64,000 nucleotides of DNA from Boesenbergia rotunda (GCA_024364735.1 JAGFNQ010001195.1:324382-388381), one strand, 5' to 3'; shown: positions 31,207 through 43,226, counted from the first letter of the stretch. Notes: generated by a model from the letters alone, not told the origin. A program made the numbers and translations.

Positions 31207-33186
31207 GTTTATTTGTCTTCTATTTAACTGTGTTATTTTTCTTGTTAGTAAATATTCCACTCATCGATTTATTATGTCCTACATTGATAACTTGACAAGG
31301 TTCTTTGATTATTCGTGAGAAGATGCAGCATATAGATTTTTGTGTCACCAAATTATCTTGCATACCGGTAATGACAAAGGAAATGGTGGTTGCAAAATGT
31401 ATTTAGATGGTTGTACTGTTGGTTTGATGGTGAATTTTTAATTTTTCAAGTGCAATTATGATATGTTTAATATTATTATATTGATCTCTATATGTATTCA
31501 GGGATGACTATATGAAAGAATTCCTTCATTTGGACATGCACGTTCTTTATATTGTTTCCCCCGGTTGTTTCGCTGGGAACGGAGTAAGATATCAATCAAA
31601 TATGATGTTGCTGAGAGATTATTTTCTAGAATTGATTTTAGTAGGGTAAGTTGCTATGTTTTTAGTATGTTTTTTTGTAAATATGATTGTAAAAGTGACA
31701 TTTTATTTATAATTGTGAAAAGGTGTTAGATATAGTACCATTTCCAGATAAGGAGGTATACTTAAGTGGCAAGCAGGTAACTTCTTCTCTAAATATAGAA
31801 ATAATAAAATTATTATGTTAAATAATGATGATGAGATAATTTTTGACTAGATTACTTATATTTTGCAGGTGTCACATTATGTGAGATGTTCTGGATTTTC
31901 TAATACTCAGAGGTTGCTTGAACCAATTGTTGCAGTTAAGAGCAATGAGGAGGAGGCCAAAAAAGTGAGTGGGGATTTTATTTTAGAAGAGAATAAGATC
32001 GTTGAGGTTGAAGTTGGTGGTGAAAATGAACTTGCTGGGTTGCAGAAGTTGAATGTAGAAATGACAACTGCCAACATTGATGATAATGCTGATTTGATGA
32101 TAAAAGTTGTTATTTCTGATTTGAATAAAGAAAACACAAGATTGGTAGGATCTGTTTCAGAGAATGCTTCAGCTAATAAGAGGCACAGTGGTGATGGATT
32201 TGAAGTAGAAAAAAATTCTGTGTCTAGAGCTGAGTTCGGCAGTGGTTCAAGAGAAAAACACATTTCTGGTAGTGACGTTGCTACTTCAAAAGCAGAGAAG
32301 ATCAGCCACTTTCAATCTTCTATTATGGATACAGTGAGGACTAGAGCTGATCGTGTGCCGAAAAGAAAGGAGTCTATGTTTGTGACTCCTCTTAGCTCAA
32401 CACCAAAACGTAAGAGGAAGGGGAAAAACAGGTCGATGAAATATAAATCCGAGATTCATTATTTTGAAATCTACTAGTTTTTGCATGTTGTTGTATATTG
32501 TTACTAACTACGTATAGATTTTAGCTTACATTCTAACTATGTTTTCATATAGGTAAATTTTATAGTAGATGTTAAGGATAGCAAGAGTCCTCCCAAGACT
32601 ACAATGGATGTATATAAAAAGAGAACTGATTTTTGTGGACATGAAGAAGCATCTAAAGAAGAGAGAAAGTTGTTGACAGACTTTCTCACTAGGGAAGAAT
32701 TGGAGTACGTTTATTTTCAATATGTGAATTTTTCTAAACACTTCTTATCAATTTTGTAATGTTATTTTTTACTCCCCGTAGTGTTGTCATATGGCATGAT
32801 GAGTTCCTAAGCTTAACTGGATCTATATTCTGTTCTTTTTTATTTGGTGAGCCTGTTGATAGTCAAATCATAAATGTTTATATAAAGATTATGAAAAAAC
32901 ACAATCCAACTTATGGATTTGAGATTTACTATATGGACACAAATGTACAGGTTTATAGCAAATCAAGATATTTGGTAGTTGTTATTTGATTTTTAATTCT
33001 TATTAAATTAAAAAACATGATTATATCTTATTTTGAATGTGTAGAAAGAAGTGTCACACCACTTGGAGAAATATGAGAAATATAGGTAGATACACAAAAC
33101 AGATTATGGAACATTCCTTACAAGGTTGACATCAACAACCAGGAGCAAACTACAGGAACTAAATGAAGATCTATTTAGAAGATGTA
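31207..33186 (+). pseudogene. C48 gene, block 2: middle exons
   Basis: The frame resumes at 31212 (ICLLFNCVIFLVSKYSTHRF) and runs to YLDGCTVGLM near 31435. Further exons, with plausible GT-AG borders, lie at about 31501-31646 (YERIPSFGHARSLYCFPRLF), 31720-31775 (VLDIVPFPDKEVYLSGK), 31870-32476 (charged, low complexity), 32552-32704 (TREELE end), 32781-32951 (VVIWHDEFLSLTGSIFCSFL) and 33044-33186. The order and the short AT-rich introns fit a plant gene. One stop is seen near 33090. The block ends at atgta, the target site of element C. Confidence 0.75.
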
Positions 33187-34199
33187 TGTTGGAACCCGGA
33201 TAGCTAGAGAGGGGGGGGGGTGAATATAGCCAAACACTTGAAACTTTTGGCACTTATGAGATTTCTGCACTCAACCTTATCAGTAGCACAGCGGAAGAAA
33301 ACGAATGGAAACAAAGCAGTGCAGAAACCAAAAATAGAAAACGAATGCAAATAGACACAACTAGCAAAAACGCTAACAGGAGGGTTTACAAGGTTCGGGG
33401 ATAACTTGCCCCTACTCCTTGGCATGCCCTTAAGGTGGGCGATCACTTGATCGTCGGCAGATCAAGCCCCGGTGTTCACCGGATATAAAGCAACCTCCTT
33501 CTCGGTGGAGAAACCTCTCCACAACGTTTCAAACAATGATATAGATTTAAGTTTAATGAAACACAAAGAAAGAACTCTTACTCAGCACTTAGCAAGGACA
33601 AGAACACAACAAGCTTATCCCGAGCTCCACCCAGCGGCGATCTCACGCAAGAAACCCTTCCTCGTGTCTTCCCGCTGTCGGACTCCAAGCTTCTTATTGT
33701 CTCCTTCAAGCACTCAAGTAATGAATGGTTGCTTCAAGAATGCAATCGCTTGCTCAAGGTGATGACAACTTCAGGAACACAGCAAGCAAGTTGTGGAGAA
33801 CACAAGGCGTGGCAAGAAACCAGTATTCGAACTCTTCTTCCACGAAGCCTTCTTCCACCCTTTTTGTTTCTCCACTCAGCATCAGATGACACCATCTCTG
33901 CAGCTCCTAGCTGCTCATCTGCCAATGCCAGCTACCACTGAGCTATCCATGGACTCCCTGAGCTTCCCTCAGCCAAGCTCCAGTCTCAGCTCCAGTCTGC
34001 AGCTCGGCCGTTGCAACCTGAGATGGTAAAACGGACAAACCTGCTCCAAGGAAAGCCTCCATTGACTTCTCCTTGAGTGTTTTAATCCTCCCCTATCACA
34101 TGCAGCTTAATCAGACTGTTAGAACAACATATCACCCAGTAAATCAAGAATCAGAAGCTAAGCGCAGAGAATCGGATGTGGTCAGACGCGATCAGAGCA

Positions 34200-34715
34200 T
34201 CTGACAAGCAATTTGAATTAAAGTGATCGGTCACCAGACCGTTCCAGAGCTTGTGGATCGGCCACCAGACCGATCCACTGCCTTGCTGGGACTCCCAGCT
34301 CTCACGGCAACACAAGCCTGATCGATCACCGGACCGATCAGAGTGAAGCCTGATCAATCACCAGACCGATCAGAATGGTTCCTGATCGGTCACCCAAACC
34401 GATCAGGGTCGATGAACAGTAACCCCGGTAATCAGATCCTAAGTCCCTGATCGGTCACCGGATCGTTCAGGAGCTGATCCAAAGGGGAACTCAACTCACT
34501 GTTCACTCCCTGATCGGTCACCAGACCGATCAGGAGTAAGGCAGTGAGGAAGTTGCTTGCTCCCTGATCGGTCACCAGACCGATCAGGAGCCAAGCAACA
34601 GGGCAACACCTGCTGCCTGATCGGTCACCGGACCGATCAGTCATCACTGGATCGGTCACCAGACCGATCCACGAAGGATCAGCGTGCCAACTCCCTGACC
34701 GGTCACTAGACCGAT
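34200..34715. repeat. TGATCGGT-N6-ACCGATCA palindrome array in element C 3' LTR
   Basis: About eleven inverted repeats of 8-bp arms around a six-base spacer (mostly CACCAG or CACCGG). Many are flanked by further symmetric bases such as TCC/GGA. The same array type is in the other LTR, in both D LTRs, in E, and internally upstream of C's accessory gene. Confidence 0.92.
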
Positions 34716-34754
34716 CCAGGGACTCCAACCCAGCCTTCCAAGTTCGGGTTTCAT

Positions 34755-35145
34755 CCACCTTAGCCCTCCAAGCTAAGGATTTTTCACCTAACCCTCCAAA
34801 ATGGGAATTTGCACCTAACCCTCCAAGTTAGGACTTTTCACCTAGTCCTCCAAGCTAGGACTTTTCACCCAACTCTTCCGGATTAGGACTTTCCAAACCT
34901 AGCCCTCCAAGCTAGGACCTGACCCTCCAAGCCAGGACTTTTTCACCTAATTCTCCAAGATGGGAATTTGCACCTAACCCTCCAAGTTAGAACTTTTCAC
35001 CTAGCCCTCCAAGCTAGGACTTTTCACCCACCTCTTCCGAATTAGGACTTTTCACACACCTAGCCCTCCAAGCTAGGATTTTCAACACCTAACCCTCGAG
35101 GTTAGGATTTTCCAACACCTAGCCCTCCAAGCTAGGATTTCATAC
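34755..35145. repeat. Hairpin minisatellite CCTAGC-N7-GCTAGG in element C LTR
   Basis: About 14 units of ~27 bp with arms varying together: CCTAGC/GCTAGG, CCTAAC/GTTAGG, TTAGC/GCTAA. The spacer is nearly constant (cctccaa) and units are linked by acttttcac-like sequence. Confidence 0.88.
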
Positions 35146-35258
35146 CATGCCTGATCCCCGACCAGGACTTAATCATAATCATTATAATCAACATAATCAA
35201 CCTGAACTAAAATCGGTGTCAACACCAAAACAACAATCAGGGCCAGACTGCATCAACA

Positions 35259-35858
35259 ATCTCCCCCTTTTTGTTGTTTGGCAACCCGATTTTAAGTTTA
35301 GGGATTCTCAATCAATTTTCTCAACTTCCATAATCATAGGGGATTCAAGATCCTCCCCCTACAATATAATCATCCTAAACTTAACCAACCAACACTCTCC
35401 CCCTTTGTTGAACACCGAAAAGGGGTCTAGAAGGGCTGTTAAGTTTAAACCATACTCCCCCTCAACCCTAGGGGTATCCCAAGACAACAATGATTGGTTT
35501 TGATTTTTGATAAGCATATGAAACACATATGACATAGATTAAGCATGACAAAACAAGCATATGGCATCATAAGAGTATGGCATCATAAGCATGAACAAAG
35601 CTATGGATCAAATATGCAGAGAGCATAGCATTGTATCAACAATAAGCATATGCAAGGACAATAGTCATGCAAGGCAAATCCACAAAAGTTAAAGCATAAA
35701 CCATCCAGAGAAATAACAAGATGCAAGACATATGCATCAAAGTCAAAATGCGTGTGGCACAAGGCCACAATAATAAGTCATGGGGCATACAGCCCAAAAG
35801 TCACACACCAAAACAGTCAAAGATACTGATCACAAGGAGAGGCAACAGACATCCAAAC
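35259..35858. other. Element C region between accessory gene and 3' LTR
   Basis: Non-coding. It starts (plus strand) with the complement of the polypurine tract AAAAAGGGGGAGAT (35259-35273). At least three more GGGGGAG-type tracts lie near 35355, 35395 and 35455, the repeated polypurine pattern of Sireviruses. The remainder has repeated agcatatg/catgac words. Confidence 0.65.
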
Positions 35859-37449
35859 TCAACTGTCAGCGGGGGGGGGGGGGTCGTCATCACGCATGAG
35901 ATCATCCATCGTGGCATCAGCAGACCCTGGTGCAGCACTGCCTGAAGGAGCATCTCCTGGAAATGTATGGCAGCGCCACTCTGCGTACCAAGTCTGCTGC
36001 AGTGCCTGGACCCCAGAAACGTCGGTCTCGATCGAGGTCAGCCTGCTGTCGATGGATCGGAACTGTGACCTAACCTCCTCGCGATAAGTCTCTCGCAGCT
36101 GAAAATCATGCTAGAAGGTCTGCTCCAGCTCTGAGATCTGCCAGCGCAGATCTGGCTCGGGCTCATCATCGTAATCTGCAGCAACATCGACTGGCGCCTG
36201 AACCTGTGGACCTCCCCTCGGTAGCTCACCAAGCACCCTACCATCCTTCCAAACCAACGCCAGATCGTGCGCCCGAATAATGATGCCAGACTTGGCGAAT
36301 TCCCGTCAACCAAGTCTGCAGTCTTGTTTTACCATGGGCATGGTCCTGCCCTTGGTGACATCAACACCTACCGACATAAGCCAATCAGTGATGACATGAC
36401 CAAAAGGCATGTAGACTGTGCGACGACTCGGCTCGCGATAGGATAAAATATACTGGAAGATGCTCTCCATGATATCGAAGTCCAAATGGCAGTGCATGCC
36501 GTAGAGCATCAGGCAGTGATAGGGTCGAATCTCAGATAGGGGCTTAGAAGTGATTGGTAGGATACAATTTGTGATGATCTTGAATAAGATGTAACTGGTA
36601 GGAGAGAGACGAAGTGCCGCAAAGGTAGGAAAATCAGTGCCCAGCTCATCGAGACTGTCTGGGCGGGGATGACCGAAGAAATACTGATGGATGCCATCTG
36701 GAGTCACATCCGCAAAGGGTGCCAATAAAGGGTCAGGAAGTTCAGGGTAGATTGAATACAAGTTTGGTGATCGTCGACCACCTAAATACTCTGCCAAGAT
36801 CTCGTAAGAAAAATCAAGATTCCTCTTGGCGACTCGAGTGGTGAACTCGAAGCCTCCTTGAGGTCCCTGCTGAAGGTTGTTATAGAACTCTGAGACTAGG
36901 TCATGATTGATAGTTCTCTCCAAAGAGAGGAGAAAATCAAGATTATAAAAGGTGATAATCTCCATGACTGATGGACAGTACTCAGTCAGAAATGGAACGT
37001 CAATGGATCGGCAGGGAAATAGCTTGAAGGTGCGAGATTGATATGCCTGCTCACATGCAGCATTAGGAAAACGAGAACTCGAAGAAGGCTGAGGCCTTCT
37101 AGAGGGCGCAGAAGAAGAAGGGGCTTTCCCCTTTGCGCTACCCTCTATGGGTTCCTTGCCCTTGGAAGATTTCCTAACGATTGGAATGATTGAATTGATC
37201 ACGGAAAGAATTCAAACCAAAATAATCACGACACAAGATTAAGGTAGATCATAAGACAAGACCCAATCAGTGAATAAGGGATAAAACATTTGATCATCAG
37301 GTGAAGCATGGAAAGGTAGAGTCACGACCAACACAAGTAGGTCACGGCACAACAATAAGAACAAGCACCAAGACATGATTAGCTTCATATACATATTCGA
37401 TAGACTCATTTGAAATAAAAACTGAGACACACACTTACTTAGGTGCCAT
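35859..37449 (-). pseudogene. Element C accessory gene, spliced, Transposase_32-like domain (two nonsense codons)
   Basis: Exon 1 is 11 nt (ATG at 37449 to 37439). A GTAAGT donor opens a 265-nt intron (37438-37174) ending in cgttag. Exon 2 runs 37173-35859. The spliced frame is 442 codons including the stop and begins MAPKKSSKGKEP. The core matches the element B protein: LVSEFYNNL, FTTRVAKRNLDF, ILAEYLGGRRSP, PDGIHQYFFGHP, NCILPITSKPLSEIRPYH, HLDFDIMESIFQYIL, GHVITDWLMSVG. The C-terminal part looks like coiled coil and ends in a Pro run from a 13-G tract (35871-35883). Two in-frame stops (36306-36308, 36111-36113) inactivate this copy. It lies downstream of a family-specific palindrome array, as in B. 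Function unknown. Confidence 0.8.
37174..37438 (-). other. Intron of the element C accessory gene
   Basis: A 265-nt GT-AG intron with a consensus GTAAGT donor and TTAG acceptor. Its length is not a multiple of three. Splicing joins ATGGCACCTAA to the long exon in frame. The intron sits at the same place, just after the basic N-terminal start, as in element B. Confidence 0.7.
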
Positions 37450-37704
37450 GAATGAAGTTCTTGAAATCTGAAGGGAAGAAAGGCTTGCGCAGGAGAAACC
37501 TTCGGCGCAAGAGAAATCGCAAAGCCCCTCAGCAAGAGAGAACGGCACAGGAAGACGATAGCGCTCGGAAAAGCCCTCTTAGAACTGCACGCGCATACTC
37601 ACGAGAGGAAGACGAAAGCACTGGGAAGCTCTCGCACGAAGTGAAGGTCGCGCACGGGAGAAGTTTCGGCGCTAGGGTTCGGGAAAGAGAGGTTATGGAG
37701 GATT

Positions 37705-38095
37705 TAATTGGTTGGTGGATCGGTCCACCAACCAGATTTTAATGCGCCTGAACGGATCATCGTTCGATCTAATAGTGCCCAGACCGATCAGGCTCTGGCC
37801 TGATCGGACTGGCCTGATCCTGATCGGTCGGGTGACCGATCAGGACACGAACAGTATGATTCGGAGAGAAACCTGTGAGCTCCCTGATCGGTGTGTGGAC
37901 CGATCACCATAGGATGCCAGATCGGTCCGGGGACCGATCCAGGCTGGCTCAGAGAGTTTGATCAGAATTTCGTAAAGTCACTTACGCCTCTCTGAACGGT
38001 TTGTGGACCGATAATTACAAGATGGAGCTAGATCGGTCCGGTGACCGATCAGCCTTATGCCTGATCGGTCCGGTGACCGATCAGGGTTCTTGAAA
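37705..38095. repeat. Internal palindrome array upstream of the element C accessory gene
   Basis: About seven inverted repeats such as GATCGGTC-N4-GACCGATC and TGGATCGGTCCACCA, of the same family as the LTR array but with a spacer nearer CGGT. They lie between pol and the accessory gene's first exon. Confidence 0.88.
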
Positions 38096-38622
38096 CTCCC
38101 TGATACGATCTGAAACATTCAGTCTCAGATTTTCAGAATTTTTCCAACGAGATCTGATGAAGTTTATCGAGCTTGGACATGATCTCATGACTAAAATTGA
38201 TCCTTGAACAAGGATCAAAAGTCCTTATAGGTTCAACAATCACTTTGATCCATCCAAATGGAGTCAAACTCAATCAACAATCATTCAAACAATTTGTGCC
38301 AAGTTTGTATCAAATTCAGGTTTCCAATCAAGTTGCCTTGATTGGAATGTCCAAGTATGATCATGGAGCCATATACACATATGTTATGCAATGATTTTCC
38401 CCATACTTGGTCACCGAAGTGATTATTATCTCGTCAACTCAATTTCTCAAGGGATGCATTGACATTTTGAGAAATTAAGTTGATCCTAACATCTCACCCC
38501 ATTTCTAGCAAACAAAAATGTTTTGGTAAACCTTATAGTTTGTGTGAGATGCCCCCAAAGTTACCCAATTGTTTCCCAACAATTTGAAATTATCATGAAG
38601 GGTTTTAAATGCAATTTGGAAT
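38096..38622. other. Element C stretch between pol and the internal array
   Basis: Non-coding, with no ORF beyond chance length. Confidence 0.5.
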
Positions 38623-41600
38623 TCAAGAAGCACGACACATTCCCAACTCCCTTCTTAGAAAACTAAATTCATTTTCGAGGAGTGGTTTAGTGAAAATGTC
38701 AGCTAGGTTTGATTTGGACTCTACATGTGAGATTACAATATCTCCCCTAGCAACATGATCCCTAATGAAGTGGTGACACACCTCAATGTATTTGGTCCTA
38801 GAATGATGGACTGGATTCTTGGTTATATTAATTGTGCTAATGTTGTCACACAACACTTGCACACTCTTGTAACTCAATCCATAGTCCTCCAAAGTGTGAA
38901 TCATCCACAACAATTGTGATACGCTCTCTCTCATGGCGATATATCCTGCCTCGGTCGTGGAAAGAACAACACAATGTTGCTTCCGACTTGACCAACTTAC
39001 TAAGGACGAACCTAAGAATTGGCAACCCCCACTTGTGCTCTTCCGGTCCAACTTACATCCAACATAGTCGGAATTCGTATAGCCAATTAAATCAAATGAT
39101 TCGGTACGGGGGTACCATAGACCGACTCCTATTGTGCCTTTAAAATATCTCAGAATTCTCTTAACAGCGATTACATGAGACTCCTTGGCACAAACTTGAT
39201 ACCTTGCACACATACCCACAGCGAAAAGAATATCAGGTCGACTAGCTGTGAGATATAGCAAACTACCTATCATGCTCCGATATTGAGTCAAATCAACAGA
39301 TTTGCCACTCTCATCATTGTCTAATCTTGTGTTTGTAGCCATGGGAGTGGTTACCTCTTTTGAATCACTCATCTTGAATTTTCGAAGCATTTCTTGTGTA
39401 TACTTTGATTGGTGCACATGGATACCATCGCGAGTTTGCTTGATTTCATGTCCAAGGAAGAAAGTCAACTCTCCCACTAGACTCATTTCAAACTCACTCT
39501 CCATGTGTCCAATGAACTCATTTAAATAGCCCTTATTGTTTGAGACACAAATTATGTCATCGGCATATACTTGGGCTACAAAAATATTGTCACCATCTCT
39601 CCGTAGAAATAGTGTAGGGTCTATTTGGCCTCTAACGAAGCCCTTCTCTATTAGGAATGTCGACAACCGCTCGTACCAAGCTCGGGGTGCTTGTTTAAGG
39701 CCATAAAGTGCCTTTTTGAGCTTGAACACGTGGTTTGGAAATTCGGAACTCTCAAACCCCGGTGGTTGTTCGACATAGACCTCTTCCCTAATTAGACCAT
39801 TTAGAAAGGCCGATTTGACGTCCATTTGATATAATTTGAAACCACGATATGCTGCAAATGCTAGCATCAATCGGATGGACTCTAATCGTGCCACGGGAGC
39901 ATAAGTCTCATCATAATCAAGGCCTTCAACTTGACTGTAGCCCTTGGCTACTAATCGTGCCTTGTTCCTAATGATTTCTCCCTTATGGTTCAATTTGTTC
40001 ATGAAGACCCATTTGGTTCCAATGATGGTGGTCTTCTTAGGTCTAGGGACTAAATCCTAAACTTGACTCCTCTCGAATTGACCTAATTCATCTTGCATTG
40101 CAATGATCCAATCGGGATCACTTAATGCTTCATCAATTTTCCTAGGTTCAATTTCGGAAATCAGGGCAACTTCATTAGCCTCATTCCGGAAGAATGATCT
40201 AGTTCTAACCCCATGATGGATGTCTCCAACAATTTGGTCTTGGGGATGACTAGAAGCTAATCTAGTTTGCCTTGGTGTTGGTGGTGCTTCGTGAATGGGC
40301 TCACTAGACATAAGTTCAGCCTCTGGATCCGACTGATCAATGGGTTGTCTAGTTTCACCGTCATCGGATTCATCACCATCAACAATATTTGGACTTTCAT
40401 TCAAACTTAGTCTCCTAAGTTCGAATTGGACTTCATCTTCTAGTTGACCATTGCCTTTTGGAATTTCTTCAAAGACAACATCAGAAGACTCTTCAACTAA
40501 TCTAGACTTCTTATTGTAGACTCGGTAGGCTTTACTAACGAGGGAATACCCGACTAGTATCCCTTCATCAGCCTTCGCCGTGAACTTTCCAAGATGATCT
40601 TTGGTGTATAGGATGAACACCTTACAATCGAACACCCGAAGGTGTTTAACCGTAGGTTGTTTCCCAAACCAAAGCTCATGGGGAGTCTTTCCTAAAAACC
40701 TATGAATGAGGACCCGGTTTTGCACATAGCAAGCTGTATTTACAGCTTCAGCCCATAAGTAACTCGGGAGTGAGTACTCATTAAGCATGCTTCGTGCAGC
40801 CTCTTGTAGAACACGGTTCTTCCTTTCTACAACACCATTTTGTTGTGGTGTTCTAGGAGTAGAGAACTCATGTCTATAACCTCTATCTTGACAAAATTCT
40901 AAAAATCTCTGATTTTGAAATTCACCTCCATGATCACTTCTAATTGCCTTAATGGTTGATGATTTTTTATTTTTTACCCTCCTACAAAAAGAAATGAAAA
41001 CATCTAAGGTTTGGTCCTTATATTTCAAAAAGTATGTCCATGTATATCTAGTGAAATCATCAATGATTACAAAGCAATATCTACTTCCATTCAATGATAT
41101 GATAGTACTACAATCAAATAGATCCATGTGAAGTAAATCTAATGCAGTGGAAGTACTTACAGCGCTTTTACCTTTATGTGCAGATTTTGTTTGCTTACCC
41201 ATTTGACATGCATCACAAAGTTTGTCTTTTTCATACTTGATGCTTGGTAAGCCACGAACTAACCCCTTGTTGGCCAACTTCCGGATGTTCTTCAAGTTCA
41301 CATGTGCTAGCCTCCGGTGCCAAAGGGTGGACTCTTCTTCTTTTGACATGAAACACTTAGCAGAAACATTAGTAGCACTTTTAAATGAAACTTGATAAAT
41401 ATTGTCTACTCTTGTTCCTACTAGTACCGTGTCTAAGTGTCATGTTGTCTAACTAGACATTGACTTGGTTGAAAGTCAATTGTGTAACCCGTGTCACACA
41501 ATTGACTGACACTTATGAGATTAAAAGTCATCCCCTTGACTAGAAGACATTTGAAATTCTAAGACATTCGGATATTTGAATGTCTCATATTCCTATGACC

Positions 41601-41743
41601 TTAAGGCTACCATTGTTACCAAATGAAATATTACCTCTAGTTTTCTTGTGAAGTGTGGTAAACAATCATCTATCCCCGGTCATGTGTTTGGAACATCCAC
41701 TATCAACGAACCAAGTTGATAGATACTCCCCCTCAATCATAAC
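38623..41743 (-). pseudogene. Element C pol: protease, integrase, RT, RNase H (broken)
   Basis: It follows gag in the same frame after a single TAG (41744-41746). Protease: WFVDSGCSKHMTGD at about 41685-41710, with stops and shifts further on. Integrase (41349-40057): HHCC zinc motif (WHRRLAHVN...CDACQMGKQ) and core blocks LLHMDLFD, FVIIDDFTRYTW, RSDHGGEFQ and TPQQNGVVERKN. A TAG at 40057-40059 replaces Trp in SQVWDLV. RT/RNase H (40002-38623): ARLVAKGYSQVEGLDY, QMDVKSAFLNG, the YADD box at 39556-39567, DRKSTSGGCQFLG, and TTEAGYIA where most relatives have TEAEY. It ends EFSFLRRELGMCRAS. Intact relatives copy and integrate the element. Confidence 0.9.
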
Positions 41744-43169
41744 CTACACAATTCGAAAAATAAAAGTTTTAGGTACCCAAACCTTGGGACCTAAAGCATC
41801 AACTAAACAAGACTTAGGCACCCATGCCTTGACAACTTTCTTTTGAATTTTGGGTGTCCTAGATTGTCTCATATCAGTCCTAGACATGAGAGACACAAAT
41901 GAGGGTTCCTTAGGACGGTAACCAATACCGGCCCTATTGTAGACTGCCCATTAGGCATTCAAGATCATATCTAGGGTCTTAGAGCTAGTTGAGAACTTCT
42001 CAAGAATATTCTTGAGTCTCTCAACTTCACTCTTCAATGATTGGTTTTCTTCTACTAGAGATTCATCATTCAAATTTCTAAATCCTCAACCCTAGAGGAT
42101 TTCAATTGATCAATCTCAAGTTTTAATGATTTGATCTCATCTTCTAACATGTCAACATGCAAATCATCAATGTTATCATCCCTAGATAATTTCAATTGAT
42201 CAATTTCTAATTGCAATGCTTTAACCTTATTTTTTGACTTCTTAAGCATACTTGTTAAACATGCAATTGCTCTATAACACTTTTCAAGTTCGGGAGAGGT
42301 TACCTCTTCATCATCCGAAGATGATGAAGCCGCGTTTGATGAGTTGGAAGATTCATCACTGCTTTCTTGATCTCCCAATGCCATGAGTGCCACATGCCTT
42401 GTGCTCTTCTCCTCCTCTTCATCGGATGAGCTTGAGGATGACTCATCCCAAGTGGCCTTCAAGTCCTTCTTCTTCTAGAATTTTTCTTCTTTCTTTTTGG
42501 ATTTCTCCTCCTTCTTGTTTGACTGGTCCCTGCAACTAAAGTAACCCCCTTCTCCTTGGGGCCTTTGTTAGCCATTTCATGTAATTCCATCTTACAAAAT
42601 AAGTCATCTAACTTTACAATGGATAGATCCTTGGAAACTTTGTAGGCATCGACCATGGATGACCACAAAGCATTCCTTGGAAAGGCTTTCAAGACATACC
42701 TCACAAGGTCGCGATTCTCGACCTTTTCATCAATCGAATAAAGTCCATTGAGGACTTCCTTGAACCGGCTATGGAGCTCACTTACCGTTTCATTCTCCTT
42801 CATGGAGAGATTTTGGAGTTGCGATTCTTGAGTCTCGGGAGCCCTCGTGAAGCTCAATGAGTTTGTTCCACAAGTCCTTTGCACTTGTGAAAGGACCAAC
42901 CTTGATGAGTTGGTCTTTGTTCATGCCACATTGTAGAGTGACAACCACCTTCGCGTCGGCTTCACTCTTCGAGTTTGTTTGGCAGTCCATCTTCACGATT
43001 CAAGTTCTTTACCTTCATCATCCTTAGGAGGGGTGAAGCCCTCCTTTACCGCGAACCAAGTATTGATGTCCATCTTCAAATAATATTCCATCTTCGATCT
43101 CCAATATTGGAAGTCGGTGCCATCGAAGAATGAAGGTCGGGTGGTGGAAAAACCTTCCCTCAATGCCAT
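41744..43169 (-). pseudogene. Element C gag (nonsense, frameshift, zinc knuckle lost)
   Basis: The start is at 43169 (MALREGFSTTRPSFFDGTDF). Compared with the intact gag of element E it has a TGA at codon 59 (42993-42995) and a deletion of about 23 nt near 42820 that shifts the frame. A larger deletion of a few hundred bases at about 42480-42530 removes the CX2CX4HX4C zinc knuckle. The C-terminal coiled-coil part (42462-42070) remains readable. The frame ends in a TAG followed in phase by pol, an arrangement compatible with stop readthrough. Confidence 0.85.
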
Positions 43170-43212
43170 GGATGTAGGTCTCGGTTGTTAATCCGCAAAA
43201 ATAGAGCCCCAA

Positions 43213-43224
43213 GCTCTGATACCA
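43213..43224 (-). promoter_or_regulatory. Primer-binding site of element C
   Basis: The minus strand reads TGGTATCAGAGC two bases inside the 5' LTR. Confidence 0.92.
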
Positions 43225-43226
43225 CT

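Larger units (their letters stand above)
33187..35258 (-). repeat. Element C 3' LTR
   Basis: 2072 bp, TG...CA, a close match to 43227-45287 with scattered differences. U3 (minus strand) contains the hairpin minisatellite at 34755-35145 and the TGATCGGT/ACCGATCA array at 34200-34715. Confidence 0.94.

Noticed and set aside
31863..32477. A separate charged 204-aa protein.
   Set aside because: It fits as a low-complexity middle exon of the C48 gene, with an acceptor (tttgcag) before it and the same strand and order as the neighbouring exons.
34432..34758. ORFs with repeated TDRSGDRSG/PDRSPDRS words here and at 44430-44870, 46775-47238 and 53213-53437.
   Set aside because: They are translations of the TGATCGGT/ACCGATCA arrays and appear in both strands and several frames, as expected for palindromes.
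34200..35145. Regularly spaced direct repeats resembling a CRISPR array.
   Set aside because: The context is a plant LTR, the spacers are not unique and no cas genes exist. The repeats are palindromic LTR motifs and a minisatellite.
37239..37535. Minus-strand 98-codon ORF upstream of the element C accessory gene.
   Set aside because: It runs through the proposed intron and has no family resemblance. The GTAAGT donor and TTAG acceptor inside it argue for non-coding intron sequence.
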